Assembly (NCBI GenBank): GCA_005239465.1
Contig: SPAW01000022.1
Location: forward strand, 1 to 49,245
Direction: 5' to 3'
Origin: Nitrospira sp.
GTDB lineage: Bacteria > Nitrospirota > Nitrospiria > Nitrospirales > Nitrospiraceae
DNA: 49,245 nt
The notes under the pieces are model-generated. The model was not told where the DNA came from, ran no database searches, and was given only the letters and a program-made list of their open reading frames with translations. Numbering within the stretch: the stretch's first letter is position 1; each line of letters opens with the position of its first letter. The position numbers and the translations under genes were made by a program. This document shows, piece after piece, positions 16,156-29,406 of the stretch.

Positions 16156-19100
16156 CTACGTCGTCAGTCGCTGATAGATCCGCGGCAATCTCGATGGCAA
16201 CGACTCCACGCGATCGATGACGGCGAACTGCACGTCGCCGTACATGCGACGCACGTAGAAATCCGCCTCTCGATCGATGGTCGCGCAAAATGGAACGATA
16301 CCATTTCGCCTGGCTTCCCGCAGCGCCGCCTTGGTGTCTTCCAAGGCATACTCGTCCTTGTAATCGATATCCAGCGGCCGGCCGTCGCTCAGGAGGAATA
16401 AGATGCGGGATTTCACTTCCCGCGCCATCAGCTTGGCCGAGGCATGACGAATCGCCGCGCCATCCCGATTTTGCTGCCGAGGGTCAAGGCCCCCCAGCCG
16501 ATGGGCCGTGGAGGCTCCCAATCGATCGTCAAAATCCTTGATCGTGAGAAAATCGACGGAGACGCGTCCTTGGCCGGAATAGGCATAGAGTCCATACTGA
16601 TCGCCCACCGCTTCCAGCGATTCACAGAGTAGCACGAGGCTTTCCTTCTCAATATCGATCACCCGCCGGCCATTCTCAAGCTGTCGACTCGTCGATCCAC
16701 TGACATCGACTAGGAAAGCCACGGCCACATCACGCTCTTTTTTCTCGCGCCTGATGTAGATACGATCGCCGCCTTCCAGCCCTGCTTGAAGTTCTGCAGC
16801 TCTTCGTACCATGGCATCAATATCCAGATCTTCTCCATCTGCCTGCCCCGCGACGCGGCGGAATGCCGGGGGACGCAGGCTCTCGAAAAGCCGGCGAAGC
16901 GACTTGATGGCACTCCGGTGGGTCGTGAGCGTCGAATCCACGCACTCGTCAGACCCCGCCTCTGCCGGGCGCTCAACGACACGACACCAATTCATCCGGT
17001 AATCCTGAATCGTGTGGTCCCATTCGGGATAATGGACTGCTCGTTCACCGTGAGCCGTCGTCTCCGGCATCGGTTGCTGTTCGACTTCGAGCGAAAGCAA
17101 TCCTTCTCCGACGGAAGGCAACGACCGCCCCCTGACGAGGACGCCTCCGCTCGCGGGCTCCTGCTCCCCAAGCCTGGTGCCCTGACCGGTGCTTGGTCGC
17201 TCGTTCGATCCGCCGCCCTGACTGGCTAGGCGATCGAATTCCGCCTGCGGTTCGCCAGTCTGCTCGGACTGTTCCTGATCCCGTTTGATGAACTCGGGAT
17301 TCATGGCACCACGATAGACCCAATTGGTCACAGGACGGTATTCATCGCTCGTTTGCTCCGATGCGGTCAGCCCCGCCCCACGTTCCTGCGACTCATTATT
17401 CACCTGATCCGTCTTGATCATCTCGGCACGAATCGCTAAGAGTTCTTCCATCCGAACATAGAGGTCATGGACCAGACGAACCGTGTCCTCTGCCGTCGCT
17501 GTGGACTTCAGAACAGGTTGACACATGTTCCAGAGAATGAAGACTTCCTCCTTGACGGCAAGGGGAACCGCGGAGTCCTCCGATTCGCCCGTCGAAAGCC
17601 GCAACAGACAATCGACGATCAATTCCTTCACCGTCAAACCGTGAGCAGGATCCCGCGGGGTGATGGCTTCAGCAGCCAATTGCACCAACTCGCGCCGAAG
17701 ACCTGGGTACTCGGCCTGAAGCAAGAATTCAATACGCGCATCTTCCAGCACGATCCAAAGATCCTGAACGAGTCGCGGGTACGGATAGAGCTGAAACAGT
17801 TCAGCAAGCGTATCCGGTATCTCCTGTTTCGATCGGCCATACCGCCGACGCACCACGTCGACCAGATCGACAAGAGGCTCAAGCCTGAGCTGATACGTTC
17901 CAAATTCCAAGTGACCTGCTTCATGCGCTGCCGTCACCAGGTACAATCGCTCGTTCTCCTCGGCCGTGGGATAGCGACGTAGCAGCGCCGGAAATGAAAT
18001 CGTCCGTCCGTCGGCGCTGACCGTGGCGCGGGCCGTAGAAGTCGCCATCGAATCAGGAAGAGCCGTAATGGCGACGTCTTCGCCGCAGAGCCCCTGGACA
18101 AAAAGCTTGACCCTTCGGGCGACCTGCCGAAGCGGAACACCGCTCAACGCTTGTTCAACCGACAGCAGCGCCTTCCGTGACTCCATCGCGAAATAGGCGC
18201 GTGCGCCTACCGGACTGTAGGCAAGCACTTCCATTCCGGCCTTAAACCAATTCTCGAACCGCGAGACGGCTTGAGGTACGTCGCCGATCAGTCTAATTAT
18301 TTCCGGAAAGCGTCGGAGATAACACAGCGTCGCCTCCGCATCCTGCTCGCCAAGCAACAAGCCGTATTGTAGAGCTTTGACTTGCCACTCCATCGAAGGC
18401 AGCGCGCGCAATAATCGAGGCGACTCCGCGAGCCAGACGACACCAGACTCAGGTGAGTGCTCGGCTAGCAACGCCCCCAAGGACACGACCTTCGAGCGAA
18501 CAGCTGGATGCTCGATATCTCCAAGAATCACTGGGCTTGTCCTGAGGAATTCCATCGTCGCCATGTAGTCGGGCTTCCCCAGACTATTCGGCGCAATCAG
18601 TTTCATGCCGAACGACAACCAGTTTCGCACCTCGCTCATCGGGAGCACGGAAGCCAGCGCGGGGATTTGGCGAATGTACTCGAGCCCGACCACCACATCG
18701 ACCTTGGTCAGCTCCACGCTGATCTCAAGCCACGGCTTCAGTTGTTTCGAAGGAACAGCCGCGAGAATTTGCGGGGCGGTTCTCAGATACTCCAACGTGA
18801 CATTGGCATCTTGATCGGCCATTTCCAGCCCAATCGCTAGGATCGCCGCTCGCGCATCGGCCTGTTCGATTAGACCGATAATCAGCGGACTGTCTTTAAA
18901 ATACCTGAGTGCTGTAGCGCCGGAGGATTCCGCCAAAGCCACGCCTAGATCGAGCCAGGACGTGACCTGCGACAGCCCGGCACGCCGTTCCAGTTCAGGG
19001 AGTGCTTCGATGGCCGCGCATGCTGCTTTCGTAGACACCTCTTCCAGCTCGTTCAGCAATGTCAGCACTGCCGCAGCCGTATCCGACTGGCCTGCCGCCC

Positions 19101-19194
19101 CAGCCAATCGAGCGACGAGGGCCTCTGCGGTCGCAGCCCCCAGCTCGCCGGCCAGCCGATCATTCAATGCTCTCTGTGTCGAAAAATCTGCCAT
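16156..19194 (-). CDS. Large VWA-domain protein of the NorD/CbbO type
   Basis: The gene encodes 1012 residues. Residues 95-345 hold six or seven tandem helical units with a shared (L/M)xYLRxxPxIL-like core, at about 96, 134, 171, 214, 252, 290 and 332. Residues 424-428 are HEAGH, with VLEDARIE 55 residues later, a gluzincin-like arrangement. A low-complexity linker covers about 600-720. The C-terminus is a von Willebrand A domain with MIDAS DVSGST at 830-835 and SDGRPLD at 936. NorD/CbbO proteins pair with MoxR/NorQ/CbbQ AAA+ ATPases to remodel metalloenzymes, but no such ATPase is adjacent. Cytoplasmic by composition. Confidence 0.75.
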   Translation of the reverse strand: MADFSTQRALNDRLAGELGAATAEALVARLAGAAGQSDTAAAVLTLLNELEEVSTKAACAAIEALPELERRAGLSQVTSWLDLGVALAESSGATALRYFKDSPLIIGLIEQADARAAILAIGLEMADQDANVTLEYLRTAPQILAAVPSKQLKPWLEISVELTKVDVVVGLEYIRQIPALASVLPMSEVRNWLSFGMKLIAPNSLGKPDYMATMEFLRTSPVILGDIEHPAVRSKVVSLGALLAEHSPESGVVWLAESPRLLRALPSMEWQVKALQYGLLLGEQDAEATLCYLRRFPEIIRLIGDVPQAVSRFENWFKAGMEVLAYSPVGARAYFAMESRKALLSVEQALSGVPLRQVARRVKLFVQGLCGEDVAITALPDSMATSTARATVSADGRTISFPALLRRYPTAEENERLYLVTAAHEAGHLEFGTYQLRLEPLVDLVDVVRRRYGRSKQEIPDTLAELFQLYPYPRLVQDLWIVLEDARIEFLLQAEYPGLRRELVQLAAEAITPRDPAHGLTVKELIVDCLLRLSTGESEDSAVPLAVKEEVFILWNMCQPVLKSTATAEDTVRLVHDLYVRMEELLAIRAEMIKTDQVNNESQERGAGLTASEQTSDEYRPVTNWVYRGAMNPEFIKRDQEQSEQTGEPQAEFDRLASQGGGSNERPSTGQGTRLGEQEPASGGVLVRGRSLPSVGEGLLSLEVEQQPMPETTAHGERAVHYPEWDHTIQDYRMNWCRVVERPAEAGSDECVDSTLTTHRSAIKSLRRLFESLRPPAFRRVAGQADGEDLDIDAMVRRAAELQAGLEGGDRIYIRREKKERDVAVAFLVDVSGSTSRQLENGRRVIDIEKESLVLLCESLEAVGDQYGLYAYSGQGRVSVDFLTIKDFDDRLGASTAHRLGGLDPRQQNRDGAAIRHASAKLMAREVKSRILFLLSDGRPLDIDYKDEYALEDTKAALREARRNGIVPFCATIDREADFYVRRMYGDVQFAVIDRVESLPSRLPRIYQRLTT

Positions 19195-19296
19195 GACTCC
19201 TTCCCAAATCGGGCGAAGTTATGAATTGTAAAGGAGCGAATTCCCCTTGTAAACTAGCCGCTCACGTCACTTGTCGCCTCTGAGAGGAGCAACCCC

Positions 19297-19731
19297 GTGG
19301 TGGCTGAGCCGAAGCAAGAGAGCCTCGATAAAATGTGGAAGTTCGCGAAGGGCTTCGCCGATAAGAGCGGGACTATCATGCATCCCAATCCGGCCGTGAC
19401 CGAGGCCGTCGTACAAGGCTTGGCCATGCATGTCGATGAACTCGGCAAGCCGCTCTGCCCCTGCAATTTTTATAAGGCCAAGGAAGCAGAAGCCAAACTG
19501 CGCCGTTGGATCTGCGCCTGCGACGAAATGCAGATCTACAAGTACTGCCACTGTTTGCTATTTGTGCGAGAAGACGGGATGCCGATTACCGAATACCTGC
19601 CCGAAGGCCACGAAGGGCGAGAAGTCTACGGTATCATCACCGATCCGACGCCGGACAGAGGCCGGGCACTAAAGCATAAGGCAATCAACCCTGAACTGAC
19701 TCCTCTAGAGCCCAAAACTGATGGGACATAA
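19297..19731 (+). CDS. Ferredoxin-thioredoxin reductase catalytic subunit
   Basis: The gene encodes 144 residues. The cysteine signature is exact: CPC at 54-56, sixteen residues, CAC at 73-75, eight residues, CHC at 84-86. This is the FTR catalytic-chain pattern, which holds a 4Fe-4S cluster beside a redox-active disulfide and reduces thioredoxin with electrons from ferredoxin. The start is GTG at 19297 or 19300, both after an AGAGGAG site. No variable-subunit gene is adjacent. It is divergent from the VWA gene, with about 100 bp between starts. Confidence 0.92.
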   Translation: MVAEPKQESLDKMWKFAKGFADKSGTIMHPNPAVTEAVVQGLAMHVDELGKPLCPCNFYKAKEAEAKLRRWICACDEMQIYKYCHCLLFVREDGMPITEYLPEGHEGREVYGIITDPTPDRGRALKHKAINPELTPLEPKTDGT

Positions 19732-20127
19732 CTCAAACCAACAGAAATTCTTATCCCCGTTATGTTTGCTGTAGCATATCGTTCCTGCTAACGACGCCAG
19801 TTCAAGGTAGTGGAGCCTGTCGGGACAATGTATGGTCGTAGAACCCTTTGTCGGCGCGGAGTATCGTCAACCGAGCCCTGAAACGAGGAGATTTAATACA
19901 TTCCGTTCTGCGGCTTCTTCCCGGCCACCAACACAGCGAGTGATGGAGCAGTAGTGCGGGGGGGGATGCCATGTCTTGTCACATGTGTCGATTCGAGTTT
20001 TGTCTCTTCCCCTCTTCACGAAGCTGGCGGGTGGTGCCGATCTCAGACTCAGCCGCACGGAGCTGGGCCCCACCGCGTCCGGGGTGCAAGGACGGCTGGG
20101 TTGGATCGGTGACAGGACCTGTCGGCT
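19732..20127. other. Intergenic stretch without a recognisable gene
   Basis: I looked for a tmRNA gene because smpB follows, but saw no tRNA-like T arm or tag-reading frame. A short palindrome, GACAGG-A-CCTGTC, lies near the smpB end (about 20112-20124). Nothing else stands out. Confidence 0.4.
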
Positions 20128-20601
20128 TCACTTTCTCTCTTTAAGCGCCCGTTCGACATCGCGGCTGGCTTCGCGCGTTTTGATGGATTCTCGGCGGTCA
20201 TACTGCTTCTTGCCTTTCGCCAATCCAAGTTCGACTTTGGCCTGGCCGCGCTTGGAGAAATAGATGCGGAGAGGAATGAGTGTGAGGCCCTTCTGTTGCG
20301 TCTTGCCGAGCAGCTTGTTGATTTCTTTCTTATGCAGGAGCAGCTTGCGCACCCGGATCGGGTTATGATTCATGATGTTGCCATGGCTGTAGGGACTGAT
20401 ATGGCAATGATGAAGAAAGACTTCCCCGTCACGGACGGAAGCATAGCTGTCTTGCAAGTTGGCCCGTCCGTCCCGCAGGGATTTGACTTCAGTTCCTTGC
20501 AGCACGATGCCGGCTTCGAACTTCTCTTCAATGAAATAGTCGTGGTACGCCTTTCGGTTGGTAGCAATGACTTTATGTTGATCTACCGTCTCTTTCGTCA
20601 T
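20128..20601 (-). CDS. smpB: SsrA-binding protein SmpB
   Basis: The gene encodes 157 residues, standard length. It shows [38 protein letters not shown] and the ISPYSHGN segment of the OB fold, then a basic C-terminal tail ([20 protein letters not shown]) that enters the ribosomal A site. SmpB carries tmRNA to stalled ribosomes. Its start overlaps the upstream edge of the divergent dciA region, so the two share a very short promoter space. Confidence 0.97.
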   Translation of the reverse strand: MTKETVDQHKVIATNRKAYHDYFIEEKFEAGIVLQGTEVKSLRDGRANLQDSYASVRDGEVFLHHCHISPYSHGNIMNHNPIRVRKLLLHKKEINKLLGKTQQKGLTLIPLRIYFSKRGQAKVELGLAKGKKQYDRRESIKTREASRDVERALKERK

Positions 20602-20659
20602 GGGCTTCCTGGAAGACCGACGCCTTGACCCGTTTCTTCACTACGGCCTAAGATGCCGC

Positions 20660-21163
20660 ATGCCTGGCTCCGGTGCACTCGATTCACTCGGTACCATCCT
20701 CTCGGGTCTCGCCAAGCGGCTTGGTCTCGAATCCAGGCTCCTCGAACTCCGCTTGCAGCATCACTGGCACGAGATCGTCGGTGAGCCCATCGCCTCGCAC
20801 ACCTGGCCGGCCCAGATTCGTTTCAAGAAGCTCTATCTGATCGTCCAGAATTCCGTATGGCTCCAACAGCTCACTTTCCTGAAACCCACGCTCCTGGCCA
20901 AGATGAATGCGGACGCCGGGACGGAATTTATAACGGAGATTGTGCTCCGCGTGGGGGAGATCCCCTCGCATGTAGGGGTTTCTGCCGCAACTCCCGCCGC
21001 CGATAAGAGGTCCCCACTAGCCGAGGTCGCACGGGTTGAAGCATCATCGCATACCGCTGCCATACAGGATCCCGGTCTCCGCGAGCGGTTTACAGAGGTG
21101 ATATCGAGTTATCCGTCTCAGGCTCCGCATCCACCGGCAAGGGGTCCGTCACACGTCCCTTGA
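20660..21163 (+). CDS. dciA: DciA-like (DUF721) helicase-loader protein
   Basis: The frame encodes 167 residues from the ATG at 20660. An ATG 20 codons earlier lies opposite the smpB start and is less likely. LGLESRLLELRLQHHWHEIVGEPIASHTWP, then LYLIVQNSVWLQQLTFLKPTLL, matches the DUF721/DciA core, a KH-like fold that helps load the replicative helicase. The C-terminal ~60 residues are Ala/Pro-rich and disordered-looking. Its place beside gyrA-gyrB-dnaN-dnaA fits that role. Its last 74 bp overlap the 3' end of the convergent membrane-protein gene. Confidence 0.8.
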   Translation: MPGSGALDSLGTILSGLAKRLGLESRLLELRLQHHWHEIVGEPIASHTWPAQIRFKKLYLIVQNSVWLQQLTFLKPTLLAKMNADAGTEFITEIVLRVGEIPSHVGVSAATPAADKRSPLAEVARVEASSHTAAIQDPGLRERFTEVISSYPSQAPHPPARGPSHVP

Positions 21164-21701
21164 ACAGTATGCGCGTGATATCGGAGACCTCACCGCTCTT
21201 GGGCACGGGACCGACTCCTCTTTCTTCTTCCTGATCCTGCAGTCGATAGTACCCCCGAACCGATTTCTCAAACTCCTTGGCGACCGCCGCATCGCCGGCC
21301 ACATATTTCGCGAGTGCCTCCGGTTCAGTCCATCCACCGTCGTCAAACACATAGATCACGATCCGCCTATACCGGCCTCCGGGATCGCCCGATGTCGTGG
21401 GGTGAACCTTCATGGAGGCAAAATTGTGCGTCTGGCGGCCGACCTTTCGAAAACGCTTCAGCAACGATTCAATCTGCTGCTCGGTCGTCCCCGTAGGAAC
21501 GTGCGTCGCAACTACATGGCCGATTTGAGAGCCGACGGTATAGGGAGGAATTGATCGATCGGGGCGGCTGAGATACATGCCTCCCCAGATGAGGGCGAAG
21601 GACCCCACAAGGACGCCGAGCGCCAATTTGACGACCATATCCAGCGGCTTCTTGTTCTTGGAACCGGAGGGAGGCATTGGAGAAGATACCTGCTCGTGCA
21701 T
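21090..21701 (-). CDS. Conserved hypothetical membrane-anchored protein
   Basis: The gene encodes 203 residues with a short charged N-terminus and one membrane span, KLALGVLVGSFALIWGGMYL (26-45). An extracytoplasmic domain follows with GTTEQQIESLLKRFRKVGRQ and RYRRIVIYVFDDGGWTEPEA. I do not recognise the family. It lies 48 bp downstream of gyrA on the same strand and is probably co-transcribed. The 3' end overlaps dciA on the other strand by 74 bp, and that stretch appears coding on both strands. Confidence 0.6.
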   Translation of the reverse strand: MHEQVSSPMPPSGSKNKKPLDMVVKLALGVLVGSFALIWGGMYLSRPDRSIPPYTVGSQIGHVVATHVPTGTTEQQIESLLKRFRKVGRQTHNFASMKVHPTTSGDPGGRYRRIVIYVFDDGGWTEPEALAKYVAGDAAVAKEFEKSVRGYYRLQDQEEERGVGPVPKSGEVSDITRILFKGRVTDPLPVDAEPETDNSISPL

Positions 21702-21749
21702 TGAAGAACTAGCGTGGCCCAGATGAGTGGTCCTCTCGGACCAGGCAGA

Positions 21750-24227
21750 TTAGGCCTCGGATGTGTCCTCCGGGGCCGCATCCTCACGCTCGACCGTTTC
21801 TGCCAGCCTGGCGACACCCACCACGCGGTCCTCATCGCCATCGAGATCGAGAATGCGAACGCCTTGCGTATTGCGGCCAATCTCGCGGATGTCGTCCACC
21901 TTGCAGCGAAGCACTTTGCCCTGCGCGGCCATCAGCATAATTTCGTCGTCGTCTCGCACTTGCAGAAATCCGACGGCCAAGCCGTTTCGCTCGGTCGTCT
22001 TCACACTGATGATGCCCTTGCCGCCACGGCCCTGGACGCGATATTCGCCCACGGGCGTCCGCTTGCCGTAGCCGCCTTCCGTCACGGTCAGAATCGAGGT
22101 GGTGGAGTCGGGCGTAATCGTTTCCATTCCGATCACCTCGTTGCCTTCTTCGAGGGTGATCCCTTTGACCCCGTAGGCCGTGCGGCCCATCGGCCTTACT
22201 TCTTCCTCTTTGAATCGAATCGTAATGCCCTGTTTGGTTCCGAGGAGAATCTCGCGATGGCCATCAGTCAGATGGACGCTAATGAGCTTGTCGCCATCTT
22301 CCAATCCCAGCGCGATGATACCGCCCTGTCTCGGGTTGCTGTAGGCGGACAATTCGGTTTTCTTGATGACGCCCTTCTTCGTGGCCATCACGATATACCG
22401 GTCGTCTCGGAACTCTTTCACCGGTAACGTCGCCGTGACCTTTTCACTGCTCGACAGGGCGAGCAGATTGACGAGCGCTTTGCCCTTGGCGGCCCGGCCG
22501 GCTTCCAGAATTTCGTGAACCTTCAGCCAATACACCTTTCCGGCGTCGGTGAAGAAAAGGAGGGAGTCGTGCGTGGAGGCGGTAAATAGATTCTCGACGA
22601 AATCCTCATCCTTGATGCCCATCCCGATCTTGCCCTTGCCGCCACGTCGCTGGGCGCGATAAAGCGACACGGCATTCCGTTTGATGTACCCGGTGTGAGA
22701 AATTGTGACGATCATTTCTTCTTCCGCAATCAGATCTTCGAGGCTGATCTCCGCCTCTTCCTTGACGATCTGCGTACGCCGCTCGTCCTTATATGCTTCG
22801 CGGATTTCGGTCAGCTCGCCTTTGATGATGGTCCGCACCAAGGCCTCGCTGGCCAGGACCGACTTGAGATATTCAATTTGCTTGAGCACTTCTTGGTATT
22901 CCTCAATGAGTTTGGTGCGCTCCAACCGCGTCAGACGCTGGAGCCGCATATCAAGAATCGCAGTGGCCTGGAGTTCGCTTAGGGCAAACTGCCGCATCAA
23001 GCCGGCGCGGGCTTCGTCGGGCGATTGCGACCGCCGAATGAGTGTGATCACGGCATCGAGATTGTCGAGGGCGATCTTGAGCCCTTCGAGAATATGCGCC
23101 CGTTCCTCCGCTTTGCGCAGTTCGAACGCCGTCCGCCGCACCACGACTTCGCGACGATGATCAAGGAAGTGATGCAGAATCTGCTGGAGGTTCAGGACTT
23201 CGGGACGATTGTTGACCAGGGCAAGCATGATGACGCCGAACGTCGTCTCCAGCTGGGTGTGTTTATACAGATTGTTCAAGATCACCAACGGGATCTCGTT
23301 CCGCTTCAGCTCGATCACCACCCGCACCCCTTCACGATCCGACGATTCGTCGCGCAAATCGGAGATGCCTTTAATCCGGTCGTCCTGGATCAGCTCGGCG
23401 ATCTTCTCAATCAGTTTGGCCTTATTGACCTGGTACGGAACTTCCGTGACGATGAGACGCTCACGCTCGGTGCGTTCGTCGGTCTCAACGACCACCTTCG
23501 CCCGCAGCTTCAGGAGGCCACGACCCGTCTCATAGGCTTCCTTGATGCCGCTCATGCCGTAGATAAATCCGGCCGTAGGGAAATCGGGGCCGGGAATTTT
23601 TTTCATCAACTGGGCGATCGTAACGTCCGAGTTTTCCAATAGAAGGAGCAATCCGTCGATGATCTCGCCGATATTGTGCGTCGGGATGTTTGTAGCGTAG
23701 CCGACCGCGATGCCGCCGGCTCCGTTGATGAGGAGATTCGGCACCTTGGTCGGCAGGACCAGCGGCTCCTGCCGCGATTCGTCGTAGTTGGGACCGAAGT
23801 CGACCGTTTCCTTGTCGATGTCGGCCAACATCTCTTCTGCGAGCTTGGTCATGCGCGCCTCGGTGTAGCGCATGGCCGCCGGCGAATCGCCGTCCATCGA
23901 TCCGTAGTTGCCCTGGCCGTCGACCAAGGGATAACGCATGTTGAAGTCCTGCGCCATGCGGACGAGGGTGTCGTAGATTGCCGTATCGCCATGGGGATGA
24001 TAGTTCCCCATGATCTCGCCCACGATTTTGGCGGACTTGCGGTAGGCTCGGTTGGAAGCCAGACCCATTTCGTTCATGCCGTAGAGGATACGGCGATGGA
24101 CCGGCTTGAGCCCGTCGCGGACGTCCGGAAGCGCTCGTCCCACGATCACGCTCATCGCGTAATCGAGGTAGGACGACTTCATTTCGTCTTCAATCGCGAT
24201 ATGGCCTAAACGTTCGTCAGGGGGCAT
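21750..24227 (-). CDS. gyrA: DNA gyrase subunit A
   Basis: The gene encodes 825 residues. The breakage-reunion domain starts near residue 10. The active-site Tyr is Tyr121 in [11 protein letters not shown], and the quinolone-pocket helix reads [18 protein letters not shown]. Thr stands where E. coli has Ser83; this is natural in several species and is not by itself a resistance call. The GyrA box QRRGGKGK, which marks gyrase over topoisomerase IV, starts the six-blade C-terminal wheel, followed by an acidic tail. It introduces negative supercoils with GyrB, whose gene is directly upstream. Confidence 0.98.
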   Translation of the reverse strand: MPPDERLGHIAIEDEMKSSYLDYAMSVIVGRALPDVRDGLKPVHRRILYGMNEMGLASNRAYRKSAKIVGEIMGNYHPHGDTAIYDTLVRMAQDFNMRYPLVDGQGNYGSMDGDSPAAMRYTEARMTKLAEEMLADIDKETVDFGPNYDESRQEPLVLPTKVPNLLINGAGGIAVGYATNIPTHNIGEIIDGLLLLLENSDVTIAQLMKKIPGPDFPTAGFIYGMSGIKEAYETGRGLLKLRAKVVVETDERTERERLIVTEVPYQVNKAKLIEKIAELIQDDRIKGISDLRDESSDREGVRVVIELKRNEIPLVILNNLYKHTQLETTFGVIMLALVNNRPEVLNLQQILHHFLDHRREVVVRRTAFELRKAEERAHILEGLKIALDNLDAVITLIRRSQSPDEARAGLMRQFALSELQATAILDMRLQRLTRLERTKLIEEYQEVLKQIEYLKSVLASEALVRTIIKGELTEIREAYKDERRTQIVKEEAEISLEDLIAEEEMIVTISHTGYIKRNAVSLYRAQRRGGKGKIGMGIKDEDFVENLFTASTHDSLLFFTDAGKVYWLKVHEILEAGRAAKGKALVNLLALSSSEKVTATLPVKEFRDDRYIVMATKKGVIKKTELSAYSNPRQGGIIALGLEDGDKLISVHLTDGHREILLGTKQGITIRFKEEEVRPMGRTAYGVKGITLEEGNEVIGMETITPDSTTSILTVTEGGYGKRTPVGEYRVQGRGGKGIISVKTTERNGLAVGFLQVRDDDEIMLMAAQGKVLRCKVDDIREIGRNTQGVRILDLDGDEDRVVGVARLAETVEREDAAPEDTSEA

Positions 24228-24248
24228 TGGGTCCTCGTGAAGCGTATC

Positions 24249-24309
24249 TCGTGAAACGTGAAACGTAAGGTTGAGGAGGCCTGCTCCGCCTGCGCTTCAC
24301 GTTTCACGA
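24249..24309. repeat. Inverted GTGAAACGTGAAAC-type repeat between gyrB and gyrA
   Basis: A perfect 14-bp inverted repeat, TCGTGAAACGTGAA at 24249-24262 and its complement at 24296-24309, flanks a short GC-rich centre holding its own small inverted repeat. It would form a hairpin in the gyrB-gyrA transcript. A related hairpin precedes hisS at about 32037-32092. Confidence 0.6.
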
Positions 24310-24315
24310 ACGACG

Positions 24316-26826
<2,511 letters not shown>

Positions 26827-26883
26827 TCAATCGTGGGAGCCGGATATGCAGATCTCAGTGCGCACATTCGACGGTTGACGCAC

Positions 26884-28011
26884 TCAAATCTTGATCGGCA
26901 TCACGACACACTTAAACCCAGGACTCTCGGATTCCTGGATCAAACAAGGACTAAGTGGAGTTTCCATCTGCAACGAGATGCTTTCCCCGTCCATCACGCT
27001 GAAGACATCCAGAAGATAGCGGGCATTGAACCCCGTGTTGAGGGCTTCCCCCTCGTAGCGCGCGGGTATTTCTTCGGTTGCTTCTCCGTAATCCGGACTA
27101 CTGGAAAACAGGGTCATCTTGCCCGACGCGAACGAGACCTTCACGGCACTCGCCTTATCCTTGGACAGCACCGACACGCGGCGCAACGCACTTTCCAGTT
27201 CAACCCGATTCACGCTGATTTTCTTGCCGCCTTCTTTTGGAATGACCTGTTGATAGTTAGGATAGTTGCCTTCCATCAACCGGGAGGTCAGCAGCAGGCC
27301 GCTCTTGCGAAAGATCATCAGATTCTTGGTAAAGCCGATGAGGGGTTCACCGTCTCCCCCCTCTTCCAGCAGGCGCCGCATTTCTTGCGCGGCCTTCTTG
27401 GGAATGATCGCCTTGATTTCCTGCGGACCTCCCTTGCTGCCGGCCTTGCCCACTTCCTGTTCCGCCACAGCCAGGCGATGGCCGTCGGTACCGACCAATC
27501 GAAGCGCGGTTTTTTTGTCGGTGACGACGAGGGTGACCAGCAGGCCGTTCAGAATATAGCGGGCATCGTTATCGCCGGCGGCAAAGAGCGTCTTGCGAAT
27601 CAATTCCAGGAGACCATCTCCCGAGAGGGGCGTCAATCCTTCGCGCTCGATTGCCGGCAACGCGGGGTACTCCGCGCTGGGCAATCCGACAACTTTAAAT
27701 TGGCTCTTCCCGGCTTGAATGGTCGTCCAGTTGTTGTCCCCCGCCGTCAACTCGATTTCACCCGACGGCAGTTCTTTGATGATCTCGAACAGCTTGCGGG
27801 CGGATATGGTCACGCCGCCGGTCTTGAGCACAGTCGCCTTATACAGACCTCGCATGCCGATTTCGAGGTCCGTCGCTACAATCTCCGCGCCGTCCTGCTT
27901 GGCCTCAAGCAGAATGTTCGACAGAATGGGCATCGTGTTCCGCTTTTCCACGACGCCCTGGACCCGTTGGAGTCCGGTCAGTAGCTCGTCTCGCCCGATC
28001 CGTACTTTCAT
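26884..28011 (-). CDS. dnaN: DNA polymerase III sliding clamp (beta)
   Basis: The gene encodes 375 residues in the three-domain clamp pattern. Recognisable parts are KRNTMPILSNILLEA, GTDGHRLAVAE and the C-terminal YLLDVFSVMDGESISLQ plus CVVMPIKI, close to the family's VMPMRL end. The clamp encircles DNA and tethers polymerase III. It lies 24 bp downstream of dnaA on the same strand, the usual order, and about 100 bp before gyrB. Confidence 0.97.
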   Translation of the reverse strand: MKVRIGRDELLTGLQRVQGVVEKRNTMPILSNILLEAKQDGAEIVATDLEIGMRGLYKATVLKTGGVTISARKLFEIIKELPSGEIELTAGDNNWTTIQAGKSQFKVVGLPSAEYPALPAIEREGLTPLSGDGLLELIRKTLFAAGDNDARYILNGLLVTLVVTDKKTALRLVGTDGHRLAVAEQEVGKAGSKGGPQEIKAIIPKKAAQEMRRLLEEGGDGEPLIGFTKNLMIFRKSGLLLTSRLMEGNYPNYQQVIPKEGGKKISVNRVELESALRRVSVLSKDKASAVKVSFASGKMTLFSSSPDYGEATEEIPARYEGEALNTGFNARYLLDVFSVMDGESISLQMETPLSPCLIQESESPGFKCVVMPIKI

Positions 28012-28035
28012 GGCGCATTCTCCCAGGGGAAGCCC

Positions 28036-29379
28036 TTAGCTCCGCAGAATCTGTTCTTTCAACGTTTCGAGCGTCGCGTTCAACGCCGTATCGGTCTCTT
28101 TGGCCTTCGCCACCTGGCGGCAGGCATGAATGATGGTCGTGTGGTCCTTGCCCCCGAATTGGCGTCCGATTTCAGGGTATGAGGCATCGGTCAGTTCGCG
28201 ACACAGATACATCGCAATCTGCCGAGGATGCACGAGCGTTTTGCTCCGACGGCGGGATTTCAATTCGGTCATTTTGACGTGGAACTGAGCGCACACGGCT
28301 TCTTGAATATCGTCCATCGCGACAATTTTCTTCTTGTCCCCTATAAGATCGCGGAGGACGTTCTTTGCCATGTCCAGGGTAATGACCTGGCCCGTCAGTG
28401 ACGCATAGGCCCCTAATCGCACCAGACTGCCTTCCAGCTCGCGGATGTTGCTCTTCATCGTGGTGGAGAGGAACTGAATCACGTCTTCCGGCAGCGTGAC
28501 CCCTTCATCCTCCGATTTCTTCCTCAAGATCGCGATGCGAGTCTCGACATCGGGGGGCTGCAAATCTGCAATCAGTCCCCATTCGAACCGTGATCGCAGG
28601 CGTTCTTCAATATCCGGCATGTCCTTGGGAAACCGGTCGCTGGAAAGGACGATCTGCTTATGTCCCTCGTACAAGGCATTGAAGGTATGGAAGAACTCCT
28701 CCTGGGTCCGCTCTTTCCCAACCAGAAACTGAATATCATCGATCATGAGCATGTCGATGTGCCGATAGCGCTTCCGGAGGTCCATCATCTTGTCATACCG
28801 GATGGAATTGATGACCTCGTTCGTAAACTGCTCGGTCGTCAGATACGCGATACGGAGGTCCGTTCGTTCGGCCACATAGTTTCCGATCGCATTCAACAGG
28901 TGGGTTTTGCCCAGCCCCACACCGCCATAAATGAAGAGGGGGTTATAGGCCTTCCCAGGCTGTTCTGCCACCGCCATACAGGCCGCATGGGCAAACTGAT
29001 TGCCGGCCCCCACCACGAAATTCTTGAATGTATACTTCGGGTTGAGTTGAATCCCCCGGCGGGCCTTTGACTGGCTGCCGGCCCGGGCGGCATTGAGGAT
29101 GGCTTGGGGTTCGACCGGGCGTGTGGAGGGCTTCTGAAAGACCACAAAACTCACTGCCAAGTCTCCTCCGCCCCGAGCTGTCGCCACTGCTTCTGCCAGA
29201 AGGGAGCCATAATGCGTATGCAGCCAATCGCCAAAGAATTTATTGGGGACTCCGATGTGCGCCGTCGAGTTTTCAATCCGATCCAAATGTGCAGGGATGA
29301 ACCAGGTGTCATAGACCTGCTTTGGGACCTTACCTTGGATGTAATGAAGCGCCTCTTGCCAAACCGTGTCAACGCTCAT
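28036..29379 (-). CDS. dnaA: Chromosomal replication initiator DnaA
   Basis: The gene encodes 447 residues. Domain I starts [20 protein letters not shown]. Domain III has [17 protein letters not shown] (Walker A), [20 protein letters not shown] (Walker B) and the arginine-finger region around [14 protein letters not shown]. Domain IV ends with the DNA-binding signature [15 protein letters not shown]. Domain II is short. It binds the 9-mer boxes just upstream of its own gene to open oriC, and the same boxes probably allow autorepression. Confidence 0.98.
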   Translation of the reverse strand: MSVDTVWQEALHYIQGKVPKQVYDTWFIPAHLDRIENSTAHIGVPNKFFGDWLHTHYGSLLAEAVATARGGGDLAVSFVVFQKPSTRPVEPQAILNAARAGSQSKARRGIQLNPKYTFKNFVVGAGNQFAHAACMAVAEQPGKAYNPLFIYGGVGLGKTHLLNAIGNYVAERTDLRIAYLTTEQFTNEVINSIRYDKMMDLRKRYRHIDMLMIDDIQFLVGKERTQEEFFHTFNALYEGHKQIVLSSDRFPKDMPDIEERLRSRFEWGLIADLQPPDVETRIAILRKKSEDEGVTLPEDVIQFLSTTMKSNIRELEGSLVRLGAYASLTGQVITLDMAKNVLRDLIGDKKKIVAMDDIQEAVCAQFHVKMTELKSRRRSKTLVHPRQIAMYLCRELTDASYPEIGRQFGGKDHTTIIHACRQVAKAKETDTALNATLETLKEQILRS

Positions 29380-29406
29380 AAACCACTCAAATTCCTATAC
29401 ACAGGA

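Noticed and set aside
19732-20127. Possible tmRNA gene beside smpB
   Set aside because: No tRNA-like ends, T arm or tag reading frame could be found in this stretch.
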